Positions 33,934 to 43,363 of a stretch of 64,000 nt of DNA are shown here, in pieces; positions within the stretch are counted from its first letter, which is position 1, and each line of letters opens with the position of its first letter. The DNA comes from Holophagae bacterium (lineage in GTDB: Bacteria; Acidobacteriota; Holophagae; Acanthopleuribacterales; Acanthopleuribacteraceae): contig JAJCXM010000008.1 of assembly GCA_029263455.1 (NCBI GenBank), positions 744,001 through 808,000 on the forward strand, written 5' to 3'. Position numbers and translations under genes: made by a program. The notes beneath the pieces were generated by a model. The model saw only the letters and a program-made list of their open reading frames with translations, was not told the origin of the DNA and ran no database searches.

Positions 33934-36435
33934 TTAGAGTGCGTTTAGGCAATCAACCACGGGGATCAGACCCGTTACCGAGCTGACCAGCGGCCAACCG
34001 GGGAGCCGTAACACCAGATCCGTTATGTCTAACCCATTACCGTTAAGGTCATAGACCGCACAGCCCAACTCACAGGTGATTTCGTAATCAGCCACCAAAT
34101 CTTGCAAGATCTGCCTCGCCGTGACGGGCTCATTCACAATCAACGTACTAAAACTAAATCCCGTGAAGAGCGTGTTCTGGAAGCGGATGGCGGCACCGCG
34201 TCCGTTCGTGCCTTGCAAGACCAGCTCAGCCGTCGGCGTGGGTGTTAGGTCATCGAAAAACTCATTGCCTAGACTTGGCTCCAAGGAGAGCGTGCCATAG
34301 CCAGAAAAGCTTCCAAGTCCCACCACTTGTTCGTAGTTACCTGTATCTGAACCTGCGGCTTGCAGGCCCAGTTGTTGCCCCATGAATGGGGTTATGCCGC
34401 GATCGTGTACGTAATCCTGTGAGCTGAGAAAAAGTGCGCCGCCACCAGCCAGGAAGTCGGTAAGACGCGCTTCATCAACTGCTGTGGGTCCGGCCTCTTC
34501 GGCTTCAACACCGTACTGGTCGCCACTGAACCAAATAATCCAGCTGTAATTCTCCATTTCGAGCAAGGGCGGACCGTCATCGCTGCCTCCGCCGATGTCC
34601 CAAGTCTTATGCGCGATGCCTAGATCATCTAGCGCATCGCGGTAGGTTTGGCCGACATCGGGATTATTGTCGTCATCGTCCACCAGCAGAACCGGAGTCA
34701 AGGTGGTGAAGAACGATCGGGACGGACTAAATGGGCTGGCACCGCATGGGTTGATGCTATTGACGCGCCAGTGATAGGCAGCATTTGCTGATAACTGTTG
34801 CGAGAGCATGAAAACAGCTTCTGTCACCACCTCATCCACCACAACCTGGGTGAAAGCGGCATCCGCGCTGATCTGAACACGATAGCTGCGATCGGGACCC
34901 GCAGCACCCCAACTGTACGAGATGCCGGACCGGCCCACACAGTCCGCATCCATTTCGGGCATGAGCGCTTGCGGCGCCTCGTCGGGCCCGTCGACCACCT
35001 CCAATAAGAGCTCTCTCTGTACGGTGTCAGCACCCGCAGCCGTGGCCTGAATGGTTAATAAATAGCTGCCTGGCCCAGCACCGGCCACTAAGTTCAAAGT
35101 GGTTGAGGTGCCTGGTGTCACGGGGTGCGGCGTAAACTGGGCTGTCATGCCGGCCGGTAAATCGAGAACCTGGAATTGGATTGGTTCACTAAAGCCCAGG
35201 ATCGAAGTGGTTTGAATGGTCAGATCGCCGTTGCCGCCCTCACAAAGTAGTTGCGTGGCGTCATTCATGATCACCCGAAAGCCAGGCGCAATATCGGGAA
35301 TCAACAGGAACAGTCCGCTGTCCTTATCGGTGACGGCCACGGTCCCGCTGTCGTAAAAAGGGTAGACGCCAAAGGCACCATCAAATGGAGAATCGTCGTC
35401 TGCTGGATAGGTATCATAATAACCGTGGTGAGTTACTGCGAGCGGGTTGGAAATATCAAGTAACGTGTATCCGCGACGATAATTCGACAGGTGCAGGAAG
35501 TTACCTTTCACAAAGCCGTTGTGGTCGACCGCCTGCGTGGGTCCAATCCATTCATGCACCACTACTGGATTATCCAGATCGATCAGATCAATGACACGCA
35601 CGGTGGTGTTGTTGCCTTGGTGTTCATCAAGTTCATCAAAAGCAAACAAGTAGCGGCCATCGTCAGACATCCAACCGGAATGAGTGACGAAGAGACCCGG
35701 ATAAGCGTAACTAGTTATGGTTTGGGGCGAGGTTTTGTCGCTGATGTTAATCAGGGTGATGTCCAAGAACGCGCAAAAGGCGATGGCAATGTCTGTGCCG
35801 TCATATTCGGGGTCCGCCCAATGGTTACTGACGAAAATGTCGTGCACGTACTTGTCTGTCCAGGCACCCACTTGGACGGGATTGGGCGGGTGAGCCAAAT
35901 CCAAAACCGTCACGCCACCGCCATCAATGTTAGCGCCCAGCACAAAGGCATAGGGATCATTGGTTAACGGTGAAATGAACACATTATGGGCGGTATCCAG
36001 CCCATTCCCTCGGTAGGTCTGCAACAGGGATACGCTTGTGGGCACATCAGAGAGATCCAAGACCTGCATGCCACCGGTATCGCCCTCGGTAACGACATAT
36101 GCGTAGGCTTCGAAATTTATCGCGCTGTCATCGACGATCAGGGTCTTGATGTCACGTAAGGTATCGCCGACGCCAGGAATGGTGGCGACCTCTTGGGGGT
36201 TCATGGGATCGCTGATCCAGAACACGGTGGTGCCGTTGTAGGTTCCAACGATGGCATATTCGTTTCCCAGTCCGTCGGAAAAGCCCCAAACATCGCTACA
36301 GGAGATGGGGTCTAAGCTAAAAGCATCGAGTGGAACCTGGGACAACAGATTAACGTTCTGTTGTTGTGCTAAGGCGCTAAACGCCACTAGCAGTGGCATC
36401 ACACCTCGAGTTCTCGAAAAAAGTAGACTAAACAT
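33934..36435 (-). CDS. Secreted choice-of-anchor B/LVIVD-repeat protein
   Basis: 833 residues. A signal peptide (VMPLLVAFSALAQ) is followed by an LVIVD-type beta-propeller (residues ~25-380; repeats such as VTVLDLAHPPNPVQVG and RVIDLIDLDNPVVVHEW). A Gly/Thr-rich Ig-like part (400-490), an FN3-like domain (near 510-590) and a domain with VLLVDDDDNNPDVG (near 600-780) follow. The end, YDLNGNGLDITDLVLRLPGW, resembles a dockerin-type EF-hand. Extracellular, Ca2+-binding likely. Two starts are possible, 36435 and 12 codons later (the latter has GAGG upstream). No catalytic motif is seen. Confidence 0.82.
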   Translation of the reverse strand: MFSLLFSRTRGVMPLLVAFSALAQQQNVNLLSQVPLDAFSLDPISCSDVWGFSDGLGNEYAIVGTYNGTTVFWISDPMNPQEVATIPGVGDTLRDIKTLIVDDSAINFEAYAYVVTEGDTGGMQVLDLSDVPTSVSLLQTYRGNGLDTAHNVFISPLTNDPYAFVLGANIDGGGVTVLDLAHPPNPVQVGAWTDKYVHDIFVSNHWADPEYDGTDIAIAFCAFLDITLINISDKTSPQTITSYAYPGLFVTHSGWMSDDGRYLFAFDELDEHQGNNTTVRVIDLIDLDNPVVVHEWIGPTQAVDHNGFVKGNFLHLSNYRRGYTLLDISNPLAVTHHGYYDTYPADDDSPFDGAFGVYPFYDSGTVAVTDKDSGLFLLIPDIAPGFRVIMNDATQLLCEGGNGDLTIQTTSILGFSEPIQFQVLDLPAGMTAQFTPHPVTPGTSTTLNLVAGAGPGSYLLTIQATAAGADTVQRELLLEVVDGPDEAPQALMPEMDADCVGRSGISYSWGAAGPDRSYRVQISADAAFTQVVVDEVVTEAVFMLSQQLSANAAYHWRVNSINPCGASPFSPSRSFFTTLTPVLLVDDDDNNPDVGQTYRDALDDLGIAHKTWDIGGGSDDGPPLLEMENYSWIIWFSGDQYGVEAEEAGPTAVDEARLTDFLAGGGALFLSSQDYVHDRGITPFMGQQLGLQAAGSDTGNYEQVVGLGSFSGYGTLSLEPSLGNEFFDDLTPTPTAELVLQGTNGRGAAIRFQNTLFTGFSFSTLIVNEPVTARQILQDLVADYEITCELGCAVYDLNGNGLDITDLVLRLPGWPLVSSVTGLIPVVDCLNAL

Positions 36436-36603
36436 CTATCCCGATTCTGAGCGATGCGTGCCACCACATCAAGTATTTCTCTGCGAATAGTTACGCTCAA
36501 TGTACTGGAATTGCTCATTAGAGCTCGTATTCAGTGGCGCCCGACGAGGACCGGTCGCATGGCTCTTTCGTTTTGATTCGACCGAACCAGGGTAGATCAG
36601 GTT

Positions 36604-38613
36604 TCAGTGACCGAGGTATTCGATAGCAGCCTCTAGCACCGAATCGCGACCGATTTGGCGTTCGTCATGGGACCAACATGGCAGGTTGATGTGGGGCGGT
36701 ACGCCGGTTAATTCGTGGTCTACGCCTGCAGCCGATATGAATAGTTCGTTGGGCATGCTGGCTTCCCAGCCATTGGGAAGGATCCTTCCCAAAACGTCTG
36801 AAAACACGCCAAAAGTCGGTTCACCCATGCGAATGAAATTGTCTAACGGCATGGTGTCCACGGCAAAGACTTCACCGGCGCTGATCGTTAACATACTGGT
36901 TAACAAGACCACCGGTCCCTGGAAGGTTGTGAGCCCTTCGGGTTCCAGAAAATGGGACTCATAGGCGGTGAATCCGTCCACTGTCTTCGCTTTCTTGCTG
37001 AATGCCAATCGTCGTTGATCGGCAAATCGGCTTGCCACCATGAGTCCCAGACCATCATCACCTCCTAGGTTCACGCGCACATCCACGATGACGGCATCTA
37101 CGTTTTGAAAAAGATCCATGGCGCGATCGAGCACGTCGGTCAGAATGGCTTGCTGAATAGCTGGGTCGCCGGAGTCGGAGGGATCGTAATCGTCGAACGC
37201 ATATAGGTTCAGGTAGCCGATGGAACCGTCAATAGTGCCCCAGAAAATCATGCCGTTAGCGCCCTGCTGGTAGTCGTCATCCAGGTAATTTTGTTTGACA
37301 TGGCGCTGCTGCAACTCAACTTGGCTGAAGGTGTAGTCCAGCATGTCTGTATATTCGGATTGGTGGTTGAATCCATCTTCGAAACGGCTGGTCACCCGTG
37401 CAATTCCGGGCGAATACTCTCTATCCACTGCTTCGATGCCCGTATGCAGGCACCTTAGCGGTGCCATCATGTGACTTAATGTGTCAAAGAGCTCCGCATC
37501 GCTAGTATTTGGACCGACTTGTGGGCGGTACAGGTCGTAGGCATCCGCCCAGTCCACTCCGCGAGCGGCTAAATACGGATGGTGTTCGTGGAGTGTGGCC
37601 CAAAAGAACTCAAAGTTAACTTCTGGGTCTCGGCCCGTTAATGGGGTCAGGCATGGACTCTCCAGTTCCTGAACGCGGTCGAAGTACATGGTGGTGATGC
37701 TGCCTTTGGTTTGGAAACCCAGCAGCTTCGACGAATCCGCCGGTTCCAGTATGCGCAGCTCAACATCGTTGGCAATGGCTTGGCGACTGATATTGGCGTG
37801 GGCCGCCACACAACCAAACTGATTATGTTGATAGAGTGTTAATACCTCTGCGGTGGCATCCAGGTAGAAGCCGTATCCCCTCGATTTCCACACCCCTTCG
37901 AGTTCGGAAAAGGTGATGTCCTGTTGTGGCTGATAGTGGAATGGGCGAGCTGGTACCGCGACTATCTGAGAAAGACCATCCTTAAACGATAAGGCAAAAC
38001 CTGCCAGGTCCTGGGTGCTCGTGGCTCGAACAATCGATTCGCCGGGGAGATCGCCACTAAATAGATCATCGGCCATAGTGACAAGTTTTGAGTAGGCGGA
38101 AAGGGTTAGCTGCTCGGTGGCCAAAACACGTCCGTCAGAATGCATCAACTCCAGTGTCAAAGTCGTTTCCTTATCGCTGGTATTAACCAACGCGAAACCA
38201 CTGCGCCATTGGCTATTGTTCTCGATGAGCGGAAAGAGCAGTCCGGTATCGCGTTCACTAGAAATCGGTAGGCTTGATGAACCTGAACCGTCAAAAGCGA
38301 ATTTGATGATGCCAGTCAGTTGATCGGTGTCGGCGTTGATGCGCAGCCAGCCAGCTTCAGTGTGACCGTCGCTCAGTAGCTGCTCAATGGCACCTACTAA
38401 TGTGGCGTTGGGGGCGAGTTCGTGATGCGTGGAGCCTGTGGCCTGGCCGTCGTTATCGTAGGCTGTCACTTGCAAATGCTGGGTTGTGGATGTGCCGTTG
38501 TGGAGGCTAATCGAGGTCGACCACAAACCGTCTTTCAGGGTGTAGTGAGGCAAGGTGTATTCATGGTTTTTACCCTGTGGGTTACTTAAGGCCAGGCAAA
38601 AGAGGATCAGCAT
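36604..38613 (-). CDS. Secreted S41 (C-terminal processing-type) peptidase
   Basis: 669 residues. A signal-like N terminus (MLILFCLALSNP) precedes two copies of a beta-sandwich-like domain (residues ~20-230), then a spacer, then an S41 domain. In the S41 part, GTIDGSIGYLNLYAFDDY, DAVIVDVRVNLGGDDGL and the nucleophile region LTSMLTISAGEVFAVD (Ser in SAGE) are visible, followed by the PTFGVFSDVLGR loop. S41 enzymes use a Ser-Lys dyad or a Ser-His-Ser-Glu tetrad; the other residues cannot be assigned safely here. GGGAG lies 8 bases before the ATG. Periplasmic or secreted; the substrate is unknown. Confidence 0.85.
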   Translation of the reverse strand: MLILFCLALSNPQGKNHEYTLPHYTLKDGLWSTSISLHNGTSTTQHLQVTAYDNDGQATGSTHHELAPNATLVGAIEQLLSDGHTEAGWLRINADTDQLTGIIKFAFDGSGSSSLPISSERDTGLLFPLIENNSQWRSGFALVNTSDKETTLTLELMHSDGRVLATEQLTLSAYSKLVTMADDLFSGDLPGESIVRATSTQDLAGFALSFKDGLSQIVAVPARPFHYQPQQDITFSELEGVWKSRGYGFYLDATAEVLTLYQHNQFGCVAAHANISRQAIANDVELRILEPADSSKLLGFQTKGSITTMYFDRVQELESPCLTPLTGRDPEVNFEFFWATLHEHHPYLAARGVDWADAYDLYRPQVGPNTSDAELFDTLSHMMAPLRCLHTGIEAVDREYSPGIARVTSRFEDGFNHQSEYTDMLDYTFSQVELQQRHVKQNYLDDDYQQGANGMIFWGTIDGSIGYLNLYAFDDYDPSDSGDPAIQQAILTDVLDRAMDLFQNVDAVIVDVRVNLGGDDGLGLMVASRFADQRRLAFSKKAKTVDGFTAYESHFLEPEGLTTFQGPVVLLTSMLTISAGEVFAVDTMPLDNFIRMGEPTFGVFSDVLGRILPNGWEASMPNELFISAAGVDHELTGVPPHINLPCWSHDERQIGRDSVLEAAIEYLGH

Positions 38614-38948
38614 CGTCGCGCTCCCAATCGAATGATTCGGTCGCTTATGGAAACGGGCGAAGCGTTTGTTATCCCTAATTCTTTTTTTGAGAGTTCAACA
38701 ATACCTAATATTGAATGGCTTTTAAGTAATCTTACAGAATGTTCCCGGCATGTTCTGACTGTTTCCCGGGCCTCCTATTGCAACAGACGCATGCCTGCCG
38801 CCGATTAGAGTACATAGCTTCAATTGGATTGCTAGGGCAAGAAGCCGTCCGTTCTTGGTGAGGCTAGGAGTTCGTACCGCCAATTCGGTGCGGTTATTCA
38901 CTTTGCCGATTCTAAGTGTTGGTGTGTCCCAAATCGTCCTGCTCTAGA
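38614..38948. other. 335-base intergenic stretch, no gene seen
   Basis: No reading frame is supported. It contains the hairpin ACCGC-CAATTCGGT-GCGGT (38876-38894) and, leftward, probably the promoter of the S41 gene. The hairpin is 50-70 bases downstream of the CSLREA gene's stop and could help end its transcript. Confidence 0.35.
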
Positions 38949-40661
38949 TCATTCCACCGAAAATTTCATTAGAGTAACCGGTACCTGATCGGCTTCGTAG
39001 GACCCACTATCGCAAGTCCCGCTGGTTTGTGGACGATCAATGCCACGGGCGTCCAGTGACAAGACTGGGCCTGCCAGGATGTCGCCGCACACGGTGTTAA
39101 CGCCCGCGCCAGCCGCCGCCGAGGGGTCCATTAATGGCATCACCCAGACGAGAGGATTAAGCGAGCCTAGATCCGGCGCGGCCGTATCCAAGTTTGGATC
39201 TCCGAGAGGGAACCCACATTGACTGCTAGGCCATTCCACGTTGAAGCCGCCATCCTGGATGGCAGCTCCTGCACAGTTCTCGGCCATGCCGTTAGCCAAA
39301 TTGTCCGAAATGATGGAGGTCGTCACGTTAAATTCGCTGGCAGTTCCGTTGTTGTTGAAAATACCACCACCGCCCAGTGTCCCTCCGGTTTCATCGGCCG
39401 TATTGTTGGCAATAGTGCTGTTGATGATATTGACTATCCCACTAGAGGCGTGGAGGTTAGCGATGGCGCCGCCATCCGTGTCGGCCGTATTCTGGGTCAT
39501 GGTTACATTCGCCAGGGTTAGCACGAGATCGGAGGTGCTTGGATTATGAGATATTGCGCCCCCAGAGCTGTTAGCAGAATCGTTTTGCACAAAGCTACTG
39601 GAAACCACTGACATGGTCCCGCGGTTATATATCGCGCCGCCAGAGCCATCCGCTGTGGCGGGACCCTCAGCGCTATTGAAATGGAAATGCGACCTGGAAA
39701 TACCGGAATTGAAAGGCAACAATGGATCAAGGTAAGCGATTCGGGAGTTGTTGGTGGCCAGAATGGCACCGCCTGAACCCGCGGTTGCTGAGTTGTTAAG
39801 GAACTGACCTTGAGTAATGAGAAAAACGAAGGTGGTGTCTTCCGGCGTATCTGCCCAAATCGCACCGCCCCCTTTTTCAGCCCCACTGCCGTCCGCGGAA
39901 TTATCAAAGAAAATCACGTTATTGAGTTGAATCACGTCTAACGCCGATGAGATGGATATGTTAATCGCGCCACCATCTTCGCCAGCCGAGTTGCCGGTCA
40001 TACTTAATAGGGGTGGGATACCGAAGAAGCTGTCGGTGATACTCAGGTTTGCTCCGGTCAAATTGATCGCTCCGCCATCTCCGCCAGCTGAATTGTTGGT
40101 GAAGTTTGCGTTGTTGATGATCAGATCGCCGGCGCTATTGATCGCGCCCCCACTTCCCGAGGCTGCGGAAGCTGAATTATTGTCAAATGTTGACAGGTTC
40201 ACAGCCAAAGTCCCGTCGCCTGAGACATTGACAGCGCCGCCAGAACCGCTGGTCAATGCAAAGTTCTGAACGGTCATATTATCGATGGATAAACGCGAAG
40301 TGGCGAGAGGCAACACAAAGGCTCTTTGATTTAGGTTGTTACCATCGAGTATCACGGTCATGGGCATAACGGCGTTGAGCGTGATGTCGGAATTCACGAA
40401 CATCTCGCCTGCGCTAATAACAATAGTGTAGTTGCCCATGAACTGAATCTGATCGGCGCCACCTGCGCCTGTACAACCATCCACTGTCATATCCGTATTG
40501 GCGGCTTGAATGGCTTCGCGGCAGGTGCAATTACCATTGTTCGTCATGGGTTCGTCCACGTCGGTGTCTACTTGAATGGTGCCGGCCGTAAGCATAGCTG
40601 GAAGACATAGCGCAAGAGTCATCAGAAATCGCACGGATTTTGATTTTCGATTTGTGTTCAT
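38949..40661 (-). CDS. Secreted CSLREA-domain parallel beta-helix protein
   Basis: 570 residues. Signal peptide (FLMTLALCLPAMLTAG), then the CSLREA domain variant CTCREAIQAANTD near residue 43, and a long right-handed beta-helix. The repeats contain GGAI or GSGGAI with an Asn-rich turn (NNSAGGDGGAIN; NNTADETGG), like polymorphic outer-membrane (Pmp-like) repeats. The last residues (QVPVTLMKFSVE) end without a sorting motif. Cell-surface or secreted; adhesion or polysaccharide binding is possible. The ATG lies 8 bases after AGGAG. This is the third large exported protein in a row on this strand. Confidence 0.88.
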   Translation of the reverse strand: MNTNRKSKSVRFLMTLALCLPAMLTAGTIQVDTDVDEPMTNNGNCTCREAIQAANTDMTVDGCTGAGGADQIQFMGNYTIVISAGEMFVNSDITLNAVMPMTVILDGNNLNQRAFVLPLATSRLSIDNMTVQNFALTSGSGGAVNVSGDGTLAVNLSTFDNNSASAASGSGGAINSAGDLIINNANFTNNSAGGDGGAINLTGANLSITDSFFGIPPLLSMTGNSAGEDGGAINISISSALDVIQLNNVIFFDNSADGSGAEKGGGAIWADTPEDTTFVFLITQGQFLNNSATAGSGGAILATNNSRIAYLDPLLPFNSGISRSHFHFNSAEGPATADGSGGAIYNRGTMSVVSSSFVQNDSANSSGGAISHNPSTSDLVLTLANVTMTQNTADTDGGAIANLHASSGIVNIINSTIANNTADETGGTLGGGGIFNNNGTASEFNVTTSIISDNLANGMAENCAGAAIQDGGFNVEWPSSQCGFPLGDPNLDTAAPDLGSLNPLVWVMPLMDPSAAAGAGVNTVCGDILAGPVLSLDARGIDRPQTSGTCDSGSYEADQVPVTLMKFSVE

Positions 40662-40812
40662 AGGAAATCTCCTGATTTGGATTGCCAGACGTGCGAGGGT
40701 GTGTGTCGCCTCGCGTCCAGATTCATCACGGCGGTTTTATTCGTCATGTAGTTCTGTATAGGTTGTAACGAACGAGTACACTAAATGCACACAAAAGTCC
40801 TAAAGTTGAAGT

Positions 40813-40848
40813 TTCACAGAATTGTGAATTGGCGTGTGATTGATTCAC
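40813..40848. promoter_or_regulatory. Inverted repeats between divergent genes
   Basis: TTCACA-GAAT-TGTGAA (40813-40828) is a perfect 6-bp inverted repeat, and GTGA-TTGAT-TCAC (40836-40848) lies just to its right, resembling a CRP-type half-site pair. They sit between the leftward CSLREA gene and the rightward YdeI-like gene, so either could be controlled. Confidence 0.4.
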
Positions 40849-40892
40849 GATTGGTATGATCAGTCTGTAGAATAGAATCAGGAATGGACACT

Positions 40893-41435
40893 ATGACGAC
40901 GATGCTATTCAGCGTGGAAATGACTCAGATCGGTTCATGGACGATTATCCATTTGCCGAAAGCTGCCAGCGCGAAGTTGCCGTCACGAGGGATGTGCATA
41001 GCTGAGGCGGTGCTGAATGGCGTTTCTTTCCAAGCCGCGCTCGAACCTGACGGCGAGCGTGGTCACTGGTTCAATGTCGATCAGACACTTCTCGAAGCCG
41101 CTGGCGCTGAGCCAGGCGCCACCGTTATGCTAACCCTGGAGCCGGCTCAAGAATGGCAGGAACCTCAGCTGCCAGAAGATATGAGACAAGCGCTTGCTGC
41201 CAATCCAGGTGCGAATGAGCCTTGGTTGGATATCACAACCAAAGCGCGTTGGGACTGGATCCGTTGGATGCGCGCAACCAAAAATCCAGTGACGCGAAAG
41301 ACCCGCATCGAGACGGCGTGCTCCATGCTCGGTTCGGATAAACGAAGACCTTGTTGTTTTAACCGCAGCCAATGTACGGAACCTTCGGTTTCGAAAAACG
41401 GGGTTCTGTTGCGACCGACCACCACGAAGGGGTAG
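40893..41435 (+). CDS. YdeI-type DUF1905 protein
   Basis: 180 residues. The N-terminal DUF1905-like beta barrel (SWTIIHLPKAAS; MCIAEAVLNGVSFQAAL; VMLTLEP) is joined to a C-terminal YdeI/OmpD-associated part (ALAANPGANEPWLDITTKARWDWIRWMRATKNPVTRKTRI), ending GSDKRRPCCFN. These proteins are called bacteriocin-protection or OmpD-associated; the molecular role is not known. I start at the second ATG (40893), nine bases after AGGA. It converges with a GNAT gene 32 bases away. Confidence 0.82.
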   Translation: MTTMLFSVEMTQIGSWTIIHLPKAASAKLPSRGMCIAEAVLNGVSFQAALEPDGERGHWFNVDQTLLEAAGAEPGATVMLTLEPAQEWQEPQLPEDMRQALAANPGANEPWLDITTKARWDWIRWMRATKNPVTRKTRIETACSMLGSDKRRPCCFNRSQCTEPSVSKNGVLLRPTTTKG

Positions 41436-41467
41436 AGGCGTGCGAAGAAGACTCATGATCAGCTAGG

Positions 41468-41971
41468 TCAGTTGGGCTCATGAGCTTGATGCAGACAGGC
41501 CACGTCCAAGCTAAAGCTGAGCTTTTCTATTCCTTGCGCTGTGTGCCATCGCTTTTCTTCACTAAATCCGTGTTTTTGGTACAAAGCGATGGCTGGACTG
41601 TTGGCCACCGCAGTTTCGACCATTATGCGGCCTTTTGTGATGGACCCCAGAACATGACGCAGTAGGCGACTGGCGACGCCCATTCTGAAGGATTTTGGAT
41701 CCACTACCAAGCTGCAGATCTCCACCTGTGTGTCGGTTGCGATGATTTCGACCACACCGGCAAGACGGTTTTCTTCAGACCAACCCCAGAACTCAGTCGT
41801 TGCGTTGTGTACGTTTGCGATGGTGCGTTTGAGTGGTGGGAAATCGGTCACGCCGATGAGGGTGGCTTCAACCCGGTACGACGATTGAAGCAGGGCATGG
41901 ATCTTGTCAGCGGTGCCCAGGTCTTGGTGATCCAGTTTAGTGATCTTTGGTTGTGTGTTTTGTGGCGCCAT
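41468..41971 (-). CDS. GNAT acetyltransferase
   Basis: 167 residues with a complete GNAT core: LAGVVEIIATDTQVEICSLVVDPKSFRMGVASRLLRHVL (beta3, beta4 and the acetyl-CoA loop R-x-G-x-A) and VETAVANSPAIALYQKHGFSEEKRW (beta5 to beta6). The substrate cannot be told. A GTG 30 bases upstream (42001) is an alternative start; neither start has a clear ribosome site. Stands alone. Confidence 0.8.
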   Translation of the reverse strand: MAPQNTQPKITKLDHQDLGTADKIHALLQSSYRVEATLIGVTDFPPLKRTIANVHNATTEFWGWSEENRLAGVVEIIATDTQVEICSLVVDPKSFRMGVASRLLRHVLGSITKGRIMVETAVANSPAIALYQKHGFSEEKRWHTAQGIEKLSFSLDVACLHQAHEPN

Positions 41972-42001
41972 AGCCCATTGTAAGCGATATGTGGAGCCCA
42001 C

Positions 42002-42313
42002 TCTCGATCATGGGCTCGTGCAATTCGTGCTATTCTTGAGGGAGTAATAGTCGCACCTTGCTCACGAACCGATCGATTGGCAAACCCATCCATCTCACCG
42101 GACACCTAGTGAGAAGTAGCCAGTGGAATACCTCGGTAGATTCGCGAATAAGCGATTTCGTTTTTAGCGGTCGTTAGGCATCCACAGCCCAACCCTGAAT
42201 CGAGGCAGAAAACTCGACCCGGGCTAGGCAGAAGAGGGCAACTTCCTGGCTGAATCGATTCGACTCAAAATCCGACTCGGAGCACAAGCCACTCCAGATT
42301 AAGGAGAAAAAAT
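42002..42313. other. 312-base intergenic stretch upstream of hflK
   Basis: No gene seen. It must hold the promoter of hflKC, but no hexamer pair stands out; TGCTATTCT near 42027-42035 has an extended -10 look. A small hairpin TCGAG/CTCGA lies at about 42201-42218. Confidence 0.35.
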
Positions 42314-43363
42314 ATGACCGCACCCAAGGGTGTACCCGGCAACGGAGCCGGCAAACCGCCTAATGCACAAGACCTAGAGGACATGATGCGACAGACCATG
42401 GACCGCCTGCGACACGGCGCCGAAGGTTCACGCAAGATGTTCGTTATACTAGCCATCGTCATAGCTGCGATGGGCATATGGTCCGCTTTCTACACAGTGC
42501 CCAGCGACTCTGTTGCCGTGATTCAACGCTTCGGCAAGTACCTTAAGGACGTTCCACCAGGTTTGCACCTAAAATTGCCGATGGGCATTGATGAAGCCAC
42601 CATCGTACCTGTCAAACGACAGCTCAAACAGGAATTCGGCTTCTCCACGCCAGGCGCCACAGACCCCTATCAAAGTCCCGAACATGGTGACCAGAAGATG
42701 GAAACCCAAATGGTGACCGGTGACCTAAACGCCGCCTTGGTGGAATGGGTGGTTCAGTATCGCATAGCCGACCCAGCCAAATTCCTATTCGAGGTACGTA
42801 TGCCGGCAGAAACGCTGCGTTACGTCTCTGAATCGGTGATGAGAGAGGTCGTTGGTGACCGCACAGTTGATGAAGTTATCACCATTGGTCGCCAAGAAAT
42901 CGAATCGGAAGCACTTGCCAAAATGCAGGAGCTATCCACGAAATACGAAATGGGCATCAGCATTGACCAAGTGCAGCTGAAGAACATTAATCCCCCGCAA
43001 CCGGTGCAGGAATCCTTTAACGAGGTTAACCAGGCGCAGCAGGAAAAAGAGAAACTCATTAATGAAGCGCGCCGAGAGTACAACAAAGTGGTTCCTTTGG
43101 CTGAAGGTGAAAAAGACCAACGTATTCGCGAGGCGGATGGATATCGACTCAAACGCATCAATGAAGCAGAAGGCGACGTAGCCCGCTTCAATGCACTATT
43201 CGAGGAGTACACTAAGGCTCCAGAAGTCACCAGGCGCCGTATTTACGTGGAAACATTGCAAGATGTCCTGCCGCGCGTCGGAGCTAAAGTCATCGTCGAT
43301 GGTGAAGCAAGTAACCTTCTGCCGTTATTGAATCTAGATGCCAAGAAAGGAAGCCAACCATGA
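42314..43363 (+). CDS. hflK: FtsH modulator HflK
   Basis: 349 residues. A Pro/Gly-rich N terminus with a short helix is followed by one membrane segment (MFVILAIVIAAMGIWSAFY, residues ~38-57) and an SPFH/band-7 domain (VPSDSVAVIQRFGKY ... GLHLKLPMGIDEA). A coiled-coil region (residues ~225-310, with QQEKEKLINEARREYNKVVPLAEGEKDQ) completes the usual HflK layout. With HflC it forms a periplasm-facing ring around FtsH and modulates membrane proteolysis. AAGGAG lies 8 bases before the ATG. It overlaps hflC as ATGA. Confidence 0.93.
   Translation: MTAPKGVPGNGAGKPPNAQDLEDMMRQTMDRLRHGAEGSRKMFVILAIVIAAMGIWSAFYTVPSDSVAVIQRFGKYLKDVPPGLHLKLPMGIDEATIVPVKRQLKQEFGFSTPGATDPYQSPEHGDQKMETQMVTGDLNAALVEWVVQYRIADPAKFLFEVRMPAETLRYVSESVMREVVGDRTVDEVITIGRQEIESEALAKMQELSTKYEMGISIDQVQLKNINPPQPVQESFNEVNQAQQEKEKLINEARREYNKVVPLAEGEKDQRIREADGYRLKRINEAEGDVARFNALFEEYTKAPEVTRRRIYVETLQDVLPRVGAKVIVDGEASNLLPLLNLDAKKGSQP

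Noticed and set aside
35000-40600. Low-complexity beta-repeat genes read as possible CRISPR or satellite repeats
   Set aside because: Repeats are protein-coding and diverged at the base level, with no regular spacers.
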